Source of the DNA: G020354025 sp964621455
Lineage (GTDB): Bacteria > Fidelibacterota > Marinisomatia > SCGC-AAA003-L08 > TS1B11
Direction: 5' to 3'
DNA: 64,000 nt
NCBI GenBank assembly: GCA_964621455.1
Contig: CAZULW010000002.1
Span: forward strand, 1-64,000
This document shows positions 53,656 to 62,298 of the stretch, one piece after another. The position numbers and the translations under genes are program-made. The notes below the pieces were generated by a model that saw nothing but the letters and a program-made list of their open reading frames with translations, had not been told where the DNA came from and made no database searches. Each line of letters opens with the position of its first letter. Position 1 is the first letter of the stretch.

Positions 53656-54131
53656 GCTCTACTCGGCATTAAGGGAAGCAGGTAGCGCATCCCGGTGACG
53701 ATTACGCTGGACAACAAGACCTCCAGCAGGATGTGATTCGCGAGCAGGCCCGGTGAAGCCTGCAGGCCCTGCATCATGACGGTCTGGTAGATAACGGCAT
53801 GTCCCAGGAGGGTTCCGTAGATATACAGATTTACGATCCGAGGAGTCCAAACCGTCATGGTACCATTGAGCGTACCCACGGTATAGCCTACGACGGATTT
53901 GGCTAATGCACTGGCACCCAGCACGCTGAGGGACCCGGTCAGGTCCTGCAGCAGACCGGCGCTGAATCCCAACAGAATACCCGTTATCCGTCCGTAACGG
54001 GCCGAGAGAAAGACCAGAAACACGAGAATAAAATCAGGCCGGATATCCCCCAACGCCAGCAACTCAGCCAGATATAGCTGCGCGAGCATTACGCCTACAA
54101 ACACCGGAATGATCTTAAGCACCGGGACCAT
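53652..54131 (-). CDS. mreD: Rod-shape protein MreD
   Basis: The protein has 159 residues with five or six membrane helices (KIIPVFVGVMLAQLYLAELL, FILVFLVFLSARYG, ILLGFSAGLLQDLTGSLSVL). GxxxGLxxDL-type text in helix 3 is the MreD signature. The start is ATG 54129-54131, overlapping the mreC end by 17 bases; longer upstream frames lie inside mreC. Confidence 0.88.
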   Translation of the reverse strand: MVPVLKIIPVFVGVMLAQLYLAELLALGDIRPDFILVFLVFLSARYGRITGILLGFSAGLLQDLTGSLSVLGASALAKSVVGYTVGTLNGTMTVWTPRIVNLYIYGTLLGHAVIYQTVMMQGLQASPGLLANHILLEVLLSSVIVTGMRYLLPLMPSRA

Positions 54132-54918
54132 GACCAACCATAACAAACACGTGTTCGACCTCCGACGGCTCAGCCGGGAAACGTACTTTGACACGGCTGA
54201 AATTCTCCCCCGGCGCTTCCACCACCTCATCCACCAACGCCACAGGCAAGTTCTTGGGATAGATGTCCGAGAAGCCGGATGTCAGGACCCGGTCGCCGGG
54301 CCTTATGCCACTGTTGTGGGGAATGCCGGTCACCTCGGCGAAGGGACCATACAGGGGAATTAATATACCTCGGACACCCTCGCTTCCCACCTTCACGGAC
54401 AGGCGAAAGTTCCGGTCGGTGATGAGCTGAACGACGGAAGCGCTGGACGCTACGGTCATAGTCTTACCCAACAGGCCATCCAGGGCCAACACGGGAAAAT
54501 TAGGTTCCACTCCGTGCTTGGTACCCACGTTCAGGGTTACGGTGCTAAGGATACTCGATGCACCGCGACTGATCACCTCAGCCACCTGGAGCTGATAGGG
54601 CGATTCTTTCGTGAACTGAAGCATGCTGCGGAGACGTTCATTTTCCCTGGCTGCTTCGGCCAACTCTGCGTTGAGCAGCGCGTACTGCATGACTCGCTGG
54701 CGCAGGATCTGGTTTTCCTCCCTGTAGCTGAAGATATCCGATATTCCTATACTGAGGTTGGGTTGCGGCACAGCGCCAATGATGCCGGTAAACAGCTTCT
54801 GCAGGGCGAAAGATTGGCGGGATTCGCCGGTGAATAGCAGCATGATGGACACCAGGACAGCCAGGAGAAGAAGGAGTAGGTCCCGGAGGTAGTAAAGGAG
54901 CTCGAATAAGTTCCGCAC
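54115..54918 (-). CDS. mreC: Rod-shape-determining protein MreC
   Basis: The protein has 267 residues: an N-terminal membrane helix (LRDLLLLLLAVLVSIMLLF), a coiled coil (REENQILRQRVMQYALLNAE), and the periplasmic beta-domain with PVLALDGLLGKTMTVASSAS, TDRNFRLSVKVGSEGVRG and GDRVLTSGFSDIYPKNLPV. It links MreB to PBP2 and RodA. Confidence 0.93.
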   Translation of the reverse strand: MRNLFELLYYLRDLLLLLLAVLVSIMLLFTGESRQSFALQKLFTGIIGAVPQPNLSIGISDIFSYREENQILRQRVMQYALLNAELAEAARENERLRSMLQFTKESPYQLQVAEVISRGASSILSTVTLNVGTKHGVEPNFPVLALDGLLGKTMTVASSASVVQLITDRNFRLSVKVGSEGVRGILIPLYGPFAEVTGIPHNSGIRPGDRVLTSGFSDIYPKNLPVALVDEVVEAPGENFSRVKVRFPAEPSEVEHVFVMVGHGPGA

Positions 54919-54936
54919 GTATCCCCCGGGGCCAGA

Positions 54937-55968
54937 TTAGAACAGCACGGCTGAGTAGGCCTTGATGTTCTCCAGCACCATCCCGGTCCCAATAACGACG
55001 CTGGTGATGGGCTCCTCCGCCACGTGAACCGGCAGGTTGGTTTCTTCCCGGATGATTTCGTCCAGTCCCTTGAGCAGCGCCCCGCCGCCGGTGAGGACAA
55101 TGCCCTGGTCCAGAATATCGGAACTCAGTTCGGGAGGTGTGCGTTCCAGGGCCCGTTTGATGGCACCGATAATCTGAAACAAGGTGTCGGAAAGGGCCTT
55201 ACGGATCTCGTCAGGCGGGACGGTGATGATCTTGGGAATCCCGGTAACCAGGTCCCGACCCTTGATCATGACCTTGGATTTGCCGTTAGCTATGCCAGCG
55301 CCCACACCGCACTTGATTTTCTCGGCTGTACGGTAGCCGATTTCCAGTTTATGTTCGTTGTGGAACCATTCAACAATGCTGGCGTCCATCTCGTCACCGG
55401 CTATCCGAATGGCTTCCATGGTGACGACCCCATTGAGGGCGATAACCGCGATCTCCGTGGTGCCGCCACCTACATCCACTATTATGTTACCTACCGGTTT
55501 GGAAATATCCAGGCCAATGCCGATAGCCGCCGCCACTGGCTCCTCAATAAGGTGTACTTCCCGGGCATTTGCCCGTTCCGCCGACTCCCGTACGGCGCGC
55601 TGTTCTACAGGGGTGACACCCGATGGAATACAGATCACCATCCGGGGACGGGCAAGCCGGCTCAAGTGCATCTTGCGAATAAAGCCCTGGATCATTTCAT
55701 CGGCCATCTGGAAGTCGGCGATGACCCCGTCCTTCAGCGGCCGGATGGTCTCGAGATCATGGTGGGTCTTGCCGAGCATCTCATGGGCCTCGCTCCCTAC
55801 GGCGATGATCCTGTCGCCGTTCACTGCCCTGGCCACAATGGAGGGCTCGTTAATCATGATCCCCCGCCCTTTCACCCAGATAAGGGTGTTGGCGGTGCCC
55901 AGATCAATGGCAATGTCCTTCGAAAACAAGCCGGAGTAGCTTAGCCTGGATTTGCGGCCTTCTGCCAT
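54937..55968 (-). CDS. mreB: Rod-shape-determining protein MreB
   Basis: The protein has 343 residues and is an actin-like cytoskeletal ATPase. The phosphate-1 loop is IAIDLGTANTLIWVKGRGI, phosphate-2 is GNIIVDVGGGTTEIAVIALN, and the adenosine loop is IVLTGGGALLKGLDEII. VEQRAVRESAERANAREVHL and EEPVAAAIGIGLDI are conserved. It is first of the mreBCD-mrdA-rodA run and lies 17 bases after purH. Confidence 0.96.
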   Translation of the reverse strand: MAEGRKSRLSYSGLFSKDIAIDLGTANTLIWVKGRGIMINEPSIVARAVNGDRIIAVGSEAHEMLGKTHHDLETIRPLKDGVIADFQMADEMIQGFIRKMHLSRLARPRMVICIPSGVTPVEQRAVRESAERANAREVHLIEEPVAAAIGIGLDISKPVGNIIVDVGGGTTEIAVIALNGVVTMEAIRIAGDEMDASIVEWFHNEHKLEIGYRTAEKIKCGVGAGIANGKSKVMIKGRDLVTGIPKIITVPPDEIRKALSDTLFQIIGAIKRALERTPPELSSDILDQGIVLTGGGALLKGLDEIIREETNLPVHVAEEPITSVVIGTGMVLENIKAYSAVLF

Positions 55969-55985
55969 AAATGCACTTTCCTTAT

Positions 55986-57509
55986 TTAATGTCGAAAATG
56001 TCGGGTATGGGTAAAAACCATTGCCATGTTATGCTCATCGGCTGCGGCCACCACTTCCTCATCCCGAATACTTCCGCCAGGTTGGATTACCGCCGATATC
56101 CCCAGCCGCGCTGCCTCCTCAACCCCGTCGGGAAAGGGGAAGAAGGCGTCCGAAGCCATGGCAGCACCATCAAGCTCCAGATTTGCCTTCGCAGCCTTCA
56201 TGCCGGCTAAAATCACCGCATCCACCCGCGACATCTGGCCGGCACCGACACCCAGGAGCTGCTCAAAGCTGGCAAAAACAATGGCATTTGACTTCACAAA
56301 TCTAACCAATTTCCAGCCCAGACGCATGGCCTGCATTTCATCCGCGGAAGGTTTCCGCCCGGTAACCACCTCCCAGCCTTCTTCACCCTGGAAGCTGTCC
56401 CTATCCTGGACCAGGTAGCCGCCCGCCACTGTCCGCACCTCCCGGGCAGGCACTGGTTGCTCCTCATCGACGATTTCCAGCAGGCGCAGGTTCTTCTTTC
56501 TGCTCAGCCGGGCCAGGGCCTCAGGGGCAAAGTCCGGGGCGATGATACACTCCAGAAAGATATCAGCCAGGGCATGGGCCGTTGCCTCATCCACCGGGCG
56601 GTTCAGTCCTACAATACCCCCGAAGCTGCTCACCGGGTCAGTGGACAGTGCCCGCCGGTAGGCCTGGTCCGGCGTCTCACCTACACCGAAGCCGCAGGGA
56701 TTGGCGTGCTTGACGATAACCACCGCTGGCTGGTCAAATCCGGACATAATGCGACTGGCCGTCTCCAGGTCGGCGTAGTTATTAAAGGAGAGCTCCTTCC
56801 CGTGCAGCTGCTTCCAGGGCGGGTCCTGTCCCGGGCTCAGGTAAAAGCCGGCCTGCTGGTGGGGATTCTCGCCATAGCGCAGCGATTGATGGAGCTCCGC
56901 CTGTATATTGATACTCGGGAGTTGGCCTTCCAGGGCAGGAGCGAAAAACTCCCCGATCACCCCGTCGTAGGCGGCGGTGTGCCGGAAGACCTCGGCTGCC
57001 AGCGCCTGGCGCTGGGCCAGGGGTATGTCGCCCCCGTGCTCCTCGTAGAGCTGCTGGAAAGCGGGATACTGCTCCGGCCGGCACAGGACCACAACGTGGC
57101 GGAAGTTCTTGGCCGCCGCCCGCAGCAGGCTGGGCCCACCGATGTCAATGTATTCCAACATCTCTTCCCTGGATAGCCCCCGGCGCAGCATTTCCCCGAA
57201 GGGGTAGAGATTCACCATCACCAGGTCAATGGGCTTCTGCTCCAGATGTTCCAGGTCCTGCATGTGTGCCAGCTTGTCCCGGTCAGCCAGAATGGGACCG
57301 AAGATGCGGAGGTCCGCCGTCTTCAGGCGGCCGTCCATAAGGGCCGACTGGCCGGTGATCTCCTCCACCCTGGTCACCGGGATGCCCCGGGCCTCGATCT
57401 TATCGGCGGTGCCTCCGGTGGAGATAATGGAGAAATCATGGTCATGCAGGAACCGGGCCAGCTCCTCCAGACCCGATTTGTCCCAGACACTGATGAAGGC
57501 GCGTTTCAA
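55986..57509 (-). CDS. purH: Bifunctional AICAR transformylase/IMP cyclohydrolase
   Basis: The protein has 507 residues and catalyses the last two steps of IMP synthesis. The cyclohydrolase half holds ISTGGTADKIEARGIPVTRV, VMVNLYPF and EYIDIGGPSLLRAAAKNF. The transformylase half holds SLRYGENPHQQAGFY and the Lys-His of VIVKHANPCGFGVGE. An oddity: the normally well-conserved KTLHPKIHGGIL stretch reads KTADLRIFGPIL, losing both His. The catalytic Lys, Tyr, Asp and Lys positions around it are kept. It lies 7 bases after purN. Confidence 0.93.
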   Translation of the reverse strand: MKRAFISVWDKSGLEELARFLHDHDFSIISTGGTADKIEARGIPVTRVEEITGQSALMDGRLKTADLRIFGPILADRDKLAHMQDLEHLEQKPIDLVMVNLYPFGEMLRRGLSREEMLEYIDIGGPSLLRAAAKNFRHVVVLCRPEQYPAFQQLYEEHGGDIPLAQRQALAAEVFRHTAAYDGVIGEFFAPALEGQLPSINIQAELHQSLRYGENPHQQAGFYLSPGQDPPWKQLHGKELSFNNYADLETASRIMSGFDQPAVVIVKHANPCGFGVGETPDQAYRRALSTDPVSSFGGIVGLNRPVDEATAHALADIFLECIIAPDFAPEALARLSRKKNLRLLEIVDEEQPVPAREVRTVAGGYLVQDRDSFQGEEGWEVVTGRKPSADEMQAMRLGWKLVRFVKSNAIVFASFEQLLGVGAGQMSRVDAVILAGMKAAKANLELDGAAMASDAFFPFPDGVEEAARLGISAVIQPGGSIRDEEVVAAADEHNMAMVFTHTRHFRH

Positions 57510-57516
57510 AGCCGTC

Positions 57517-58155
57517 CTATAATTTTGTTATGTCTTGCAGCATAATTGGGTGCTCCACATACGGCACCCCGTCCTCCCGCCAGCGGACCTCCCCCCGGCA
57601 CAGGGCTGCCACGACTTTGGAATACAGCCTGTGCTCCTGCTGCAGCACCCGCTTGGCCAGCGCGTCGGGTGTATCGTCGGGCTGCACCGGCACCACCACC
57701 TGCGCCACGATGGGGCCGTGGTCGTACTCCTCGTCCACGAAGTGCACCGACACCCCGGACACTTTGGCCCCCGACGCGATAACGGCCTCGTGCACCCGGC
57801 GGCCGTAGTACCCCTTCCCGCCGAAGGCCGGGAGCAGGGCCGGATGGATGTTCAGCATGGCCCGGGGATAGGCCCGCACCACCTCGGATGGGACCAGTTT
57901 CAGATAGCCGGCTAGGATGATGAAGTCGATGTCGGCCTGCTTGAGGGTTTGCAAAAGCGCGCGGGGTTCCAGGTCCGGGGCCGGGTAGGGCACCACCTCG
58001 ATGCCGTTGTCCCGAGCGTAGTCTGCTGCCGGGCACTGGGGTTTATCGGTCACCACCAGGGCTACCCGCCCCACGATTTCGCCCGATTCAGTAGCGCCGT
58101 GGATTGCCCGAAAATTGGACCCGTGGCCGGAAACGAATATGGCCAGTTGCTTCAT
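57517..58155 (-). CDS. purN: Phosphoribosylglycinamide formyltransferase (10-formyl-THF)
   Basis: The protein has 212 residues. It begins LAIFVSGHGSNFRAI. The catalytic Asn-His pair is in MLNIHPALLPAFGGKGYYGR, the catalytic Asp is in VHFVDEEYDHGPIVAQ, and FIILAGYLKLVPSEVV is typical. It formylates GAR in purine synthesis. It lies directly before purH, so the two purine genes sit together, followed by the rod-shape genes. Confidence 0.95.
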   Translation of the reverse strand: MKQLAIFVSGHGSNFRAIHGATESGEIVGRVALVVTDKPQCPAADYARDNGIEVVPYPAPDLEPRALLQTLKQADIDFIILAGYLKLVPSEVVRAYPRAMLNIHPALLPAFGGKGYYGRRVHEAVIASGAKVSGVSVHFVDEEYDHGPIVAQVVVPVQPDDTPDALAKRVLQQEHRLYSKVVAALCRGEVRWREDGVPYVEHPIMLQDITKL

Positions 58156-58207
58156 ACGCCGTTGTGGCCCTTCTTATTACTTGAATTTACACAGATGGAG
58201 ATACGAC

Positions 58208-58849
58208 CTACCGCACTTCGTTTTTGATTACCCCTTCCGGCAGCCGCTGGCGGACCTCGGTGATGACCTCCTCCAGCCGGTCGCTATCCCGAAAGAAATT
58301 GAACCCATCGGTGTCCACCACCAGCACCGGCTCTGTTCCCCTGATCCGCTCGATCCACCGCCCGTAGCAAATGTTAAGGCGGTGCAGGTATTCCGGGGCA
58401 ATGTAGCGTTCGAATTTACGGTCGCGGCTCTGGATGCGGGAAAGGAGGCTGTCGGTTGAGGCCCGCAGGTAAATAATCAGGTCGGGCTTCTGCAGAAAAG
58501 CGGTCATGATGTCGAAAAGACTGTGGTAGTTCTCCCAGTCCCGCTTTGACATGTGCCCCATTTCATAAAGGTTCCGCGCGAAAATTTCCACGTCTTCGTA
58601 GATAGTGCGATCCTGGACCGCCCCGCCTTCGTATTCCGACATCTCCACATGCGTGCGGAAGCGGTGATGCAGGAAGTAAATCTGCAGTTGGAAGCTCCAC
58701 CGGCCCATGTCCTGGTAAAAGTCGGACAGATAGGGATTGTTGATAACTGACTCATAGAACGGTTTCCAGCCGAAGCGGTCGGCGAGGATGTCGGTGAAGG
58801 TGGTTTTCCCTACCCCGATGTTCCCTGCGACGCCGATGAGTCCTTTCAC
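58208..58849 (-). CDS. Deoxynucleoside kinase
   Basis: The protein has 213 residues. The P-loop is IGVAGNIGVGKTTFTDILA, the substrate/catalytic part is WSFQLQIYFLHHRFR and the ERS-like AVQDRTIYEDVEIFARNLYE, and the lid region is SRIQSRDRKFE. It belongs to the dCK/dGK (Dnk) family that salvages deoxynucleosides; the substrate base cannot be read off. The start is GTG 58847-58849, overlapping the mtaB stop in GTGA; the longer frame lies inside mtaB. Confidence 0.88.
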   Translation of the reverse strand: MKGLIGVAGNIGVGKTTFTDILADRFGWKPFYESVINNPYLSDFYQDMGRWSFQLQIYFLHHRFRTHVEMSEYEGGAVQDRTIYEDVEIFARNLYEMGHMSKRDWENYHSLFDIMTAFLQKPDLIIYLRASTDSLLSRIQSRDRKFERYIAPEYLHRLNICYGRWIERIRGTEPVLVVDTDGFNFFRDSDRLEEVITEVRQRLPEGVIKNEVR

Positions 58850-60243
58850 GACGCTCCCGTAGAGATCCGGACAGGTTGGGACAGCCTGCCAAAGAGGGTG
58901 GAATCGTTGTACCGGGTCAACCTCACCGGCTGGAAAGGATCGTCCAGGGGCGCGGTGATGGGCACCCTCACCCGCAGGTAATTGTCGGTGAGGCCTTCCC
59001 AATGGCCGTCACCGTTGGGATGCTCGAAATGGACAAGCCTGGTCTGGCCAATAGAGCGCCGGGCCACCTCCAGCCGCCGCTTCCGGCTGATTTCCCGGAG
59101 GACACAACTGCGCTCCTTACGCACCGCCGGGTCCACGGCAGCTGTTATCCGGGATGCCACGGTGCCCTCACGTTCCGAATAGCGAAAAACGTGATGGTAG
59201 GTCAGCGGCAGCTCGGTCAACGCCTCAACCAGCTGCCGGAAATCGTCCTCCGTTTCGCCGGGGAAACCCACCATGACATCGGCACCGATGGCCGCGTCGG
59301 GGATGGCCGCCGCAATACGCTCTATCACCTTCCGGTAATCGGCAATGCTGTACCGGCGGCGCATGGCCTTCAGCACCCGGTCGGAGGCGTGCTGGAGGGG
59401 CACGTGGAAGTGGGGGGCGATGTTCTCCCGCTCGGCCGCTAGCCGGATAAGCTCGTCGGTGATCAGGTTCGGCTCGATGGAGCTCACTCGGACGCGCCGC
59501 AGCCCCTCCACCCTGCTCACCACCGCCAGCAGGTCGTGGAAGCGCAGGTCATCGGCCTCCCAGGTGCCGATATTCACCCCTGTGAGGACGATCTCCCGGT
59601 AGCCTTCGGCCACCAGGCGGCGGGCTTCTTTCAGGCAATCGTCCAGAGGGCGGCTGCGGCCCAGCCCACGCGCTGTGGGAATGATGCAGTAGCTGCAGTT
59701 GTAGTCACACCCCTCCTGGACCTTCAGGAAGGCCCGGGCGCGGCCTGTCCCCGACAAAACGTCGGGACCAGACGGAGTAGTGGATGATATAAAGGGGGCT
59801 TCATCGTAGGTCTCTACTTCTCCAATATCCCCCACCCGCACCAGGGGCCTGTCCAGCTTGCCCCCTTCCAGCAAATCCAGCAGGTCGAGGATCCGGTACT
59901 TCTCCCGGGTACCGAGCACCAGGTCCACCCCTTCCAGGGCGGCAACCTCCTCCGGCTTGACCTGGGCGTAACACCCTACCGCCGCCACCAGTCCCCGCGG
60001 CGAGGCCTGCACCGCCTGGCGGATGGCCTGCCTGATGGCCTGGCGGCTCTTGGCGTCGGCCTCACTGGTGACCGTGCAGGTGTTGATGAAGGTCAGGTCC
60101 GCCGCCTGTCGAAAAGGCACAACCTGCCAGCCCCGCTGGCGGAACAGGGCGGCAATGGCGTCGGTCTCGGCCTGATTGAGCTTGCATCCCAGGGTGCGGA
60201 AGCTCACTCGATTAATGGTGGAAGTATTCTTCTCAATGGTCAT
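58846..60243 (-). CDS. mtaB: tRNA t6A37 methylthiotransferase
   Basis: The protein has 465 residues. The N-terminal UPF0004 domain starts RTLGCKLNQAETDAIAALF with cluster Cys in FINTCTVT and AVGCYAQ. The radical-SAM motif CDYNCSYC lies in KVQEGCDYNCSYCIIPTARG. The C-terminus is TRAM-like. It adds a methylthio group to t6A in tRNA. An extra segment before the radical-SAM domain (STTPSGPDVLSGTGR) is encoded by a GTCCCCGAC/GTCGGGAC palindrome and looks inserted. It is first of the run to the kinase and purN-purH. Confidence 0.92.
   Translation of the reverse strand: MTIEKNTSTINRVSFRTLGCKLNQAETDAIAALFRQRGWQVVPFRQAADLTFINTCTVTSEADAKSRQAIRQAIRQAVQASPRGLVAAVGCYAQVKPEEVAALEGVDLVLGTREKYRILDLLDLLEGGKLDRPLVRVGDIGEVETYDEAPFISSTTPSGPDVLSGTGRARAFLKVQEGCDYNCSYCIIPTARGLGRSRPLDDCLKEARRLVAEGYREIVLTGVNIGTWEADDLRFHDLLAVVSRVEGLRRVRVSSIEPNLITDELIRLAAERENIAPHFHVPLQHASDRVLKAMRRRYSIADYRKVIERIAAAIPDAAIGADVMVGFPGETEDDFRQLVEALTELPLTYHHVFRYSEREGTVASRITAAVDPAVRKERSCVLREISRKRRLEVARRSIGQTRLVHFEHPNGDGHWEGLTDNYLRVRVPITAPLDDPFQPVRLTRYNDSTLFGRLSQPVRISTGAS
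59747..59768. repeat. CCCGAC palindrome inside mtaB
   Basis: GTCCCCGAC AAAAC GTCGGGAC lies in frame in a non-conserved loop of mtaB. It is the third member of the in-gene CCCGAC palindromes (with 3285-3305 and 24088-24111). Confidence 0.6.
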
Positions 60244-60549
60244 AGTAAACGGCCACAGACGCGTATCTTCTGAAGGGAAAAGTTACCCGGCGAGCAGGGC
60301 GAAGGGAATGACTTTTCAGGATGGGGGGGAGGCGAAGCTGAGGGGTACTAGATGTTGGGGGGAGCTAATTGTCGATTGACGATTGTCGATTGACGACTGA
60401 AGAGCGAACCGCCAGGATAACAGGAAGACAAAGACTATCCGGCAGGAGTGCAGGCAGTACGCACCTTCGTGTTTTTATTGAATCACTGGTGGGAATAACG
60501 TAACCTTGCCGAGTGAACACCTTCGAATCGTCAACTGTCGTCAGACGCC
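60244..60549. repeat. Spacer with CGATTGACGATTG repeat between divergent genes
   Basis: This 306-base gap separates mtaB (minus) from the restriction-modification gene (plus). It holds a short tract of GTCGATTGACGATT units (60369-60396), a related GTCAACTGTCGTC string at 60530-60542, and a CCAGGATAACAGGA piece. Promoters for both genes should lie here, but I see no convincing pair of boxes. Confidence 0.45.
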
Positions 60550-61878
60550 ATGTCCGCCCCGCAAGCAGTCCTTAACCTGACCGAACGGTTTGACCGCAAC
60601 CTTGACGCCTACCGTTCTGGTCATTACAACGAAACCCAGGTGCGCCTGGAGTTCATCGACCCCTTCTTCAAGGCGCTGGGCTGGGACATTCATAACGAAC
60701 AGGCCAACGCCGAGGCATACAAAGATGTGTTCCACGAGGACGTGGTAAAAGTAGGCGGGTCTACCAAGGCCCCCGACTACAGCTTCCGTATCGGCGGGAC
60801 CCGCAAATTCTTCCTGGAGGCCAAGAAGCCTTCTGTCGATCTCAAGGGCGACCCGAACCCGGCCTACCAACTGCGCCGATACGCCTGGTCCGCCAAACTG
60901 CCCCTCTCTATCCTGACCGACTTCGAGGAGCTGGCCGTCTACGACTGCCGCATCGAGCCGGTTAAGACGGACAAGCCCTCCACAGCGCGGGTCCTGTACC
61001 TGACCTTCAATGAATACGCCGACCGCTGGGACGAGCTCTACGGCCTCTTTTCTAAGAACGCCGTCCTGAAGGGCGACTTCGACCGCTACGTGGCGTCTAC
61101 TACGCGCAAACGGGGCACCGCCGAGGTGGACAACGCCTTCCTGAAAGAGATCGAAACCTGGCGGGATGAGCTTGCCCGCAATATAGCCCTGCGCAACACC
61201 GGGTTGAGCCAGCGGCAGGTCAACTTCGCCGTAGGCCGCACTATCGACCGCATCATTTTCCTGCGTATCTGTGAAGACCGGGGAATCGAGGAGCCTAACC
61301 GCCTGATGGCCCTCCAGAACGGGACCAACATCTACCGGCGGCTGATTGACCTGTACCACCGGGCCGACGAGAAGTACAACTCCGGCCTGTTCCACTTCCG
61401 CAAGGAGCGGGACCGGCCCACCCCACCGGACGAGCTCACCCTCAAGATCAATATCGATGACAAGGTACTGAAGGACATCTTCAAGGGGCTGTACTACCCC
61501 GAAAGCCCCTACGAGTTTTCCGTCCTCCCGGCGGACATCCTGGGGCAGGCCTACGAGCAGTTCCTGGGCAAGGTCATCCGCCTGACGCCCGCCCACCATG
61601 CCAAGGTGGAGGACAAGCCCGAAGTCAAGAAGGCGGGCGGGGTATACTACACCCCCACCTACATCGTGGACTACATCGTCAAGCACACGGTGGGAAAACT
61701 GCTGGAAAACAAAACCCCTCGGCAGGCCACGAAACTGCGCATCCTGGACCCGGCCTGCGGCAGCGGATCGTTCCTGCTGGGGGCCTACCAGCTGCTGCTG
61801 GACTGGCACCGCGACTGGTACGTGGAGGAAAGGGCGCGTAAGGGCACTGCGCACCGCGCCCCTAATGATAGCCAGATT

Positions 61879-61912
61879 GGAAAGGTAGGGGCGACCCGTC
61901 GGGTCGCCCACA
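61879..61912. repeat. Palindromic repeat in the RM coding sequence (GGGGCGACCCG type)
   Basis: GTAGGGGCGACCCGTCGGGTCGCCCAC lies in frame between methylase motif I and the next conserved block. It codes for VGATRRVA in a loop that is not part of the fold, so it looks like an insertion. The inner GGGCGACCCGTCGGGTCGCCC is a perfect hairpin. Confidence 0.6.
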
Positions 61913-62267
61913 CAAAAGAATTTCCTATCTACCAGGCCGGGGAAAATGAATACCGCCTCACCATCGCCGAGCGCAAGCGCATCCTGCTGAACAACATTTA
62001 CGGCGTGGACATCGACCCCCAAGCGGTGGAGGTGACCAAGCTCTCCCTGCTGCTGAAGGTGCTGGAGGAGGAGTCGGCGGAGACCATCAACCGGCAGCTG
62101 AAGCTGCTGCACGAGCGCGCCCTGCCGGATCTGGGGAGCAACATCAAGTGCGGCAACAGCCTCATCGGCCCCGACTTCTACGAGGGGCAGCAGCTGGACC
62201 TGCTGGACGAGGAGGAGCGCTACCGCGTTAACGTCTTCGACTGGGAGGCGGAGTTCCCGGAAGTGTT

Positions 62268-62298
62268 TAACCGCAAAGACGCAAAAGGCGCGAAGAAA
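62268..62298. repeat. CGCAAAG repeat in the RM coding sequence
   Basis: AACCGCAAAGACGCAAAAGG continues into GCGAAGAAA and codes for NRKDAKGAKK directly before the NPPW block. It resembles the spacer repeat at 3133-3159 and lies at the left edge of the AT-rich segment. Confidence 0.55.
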
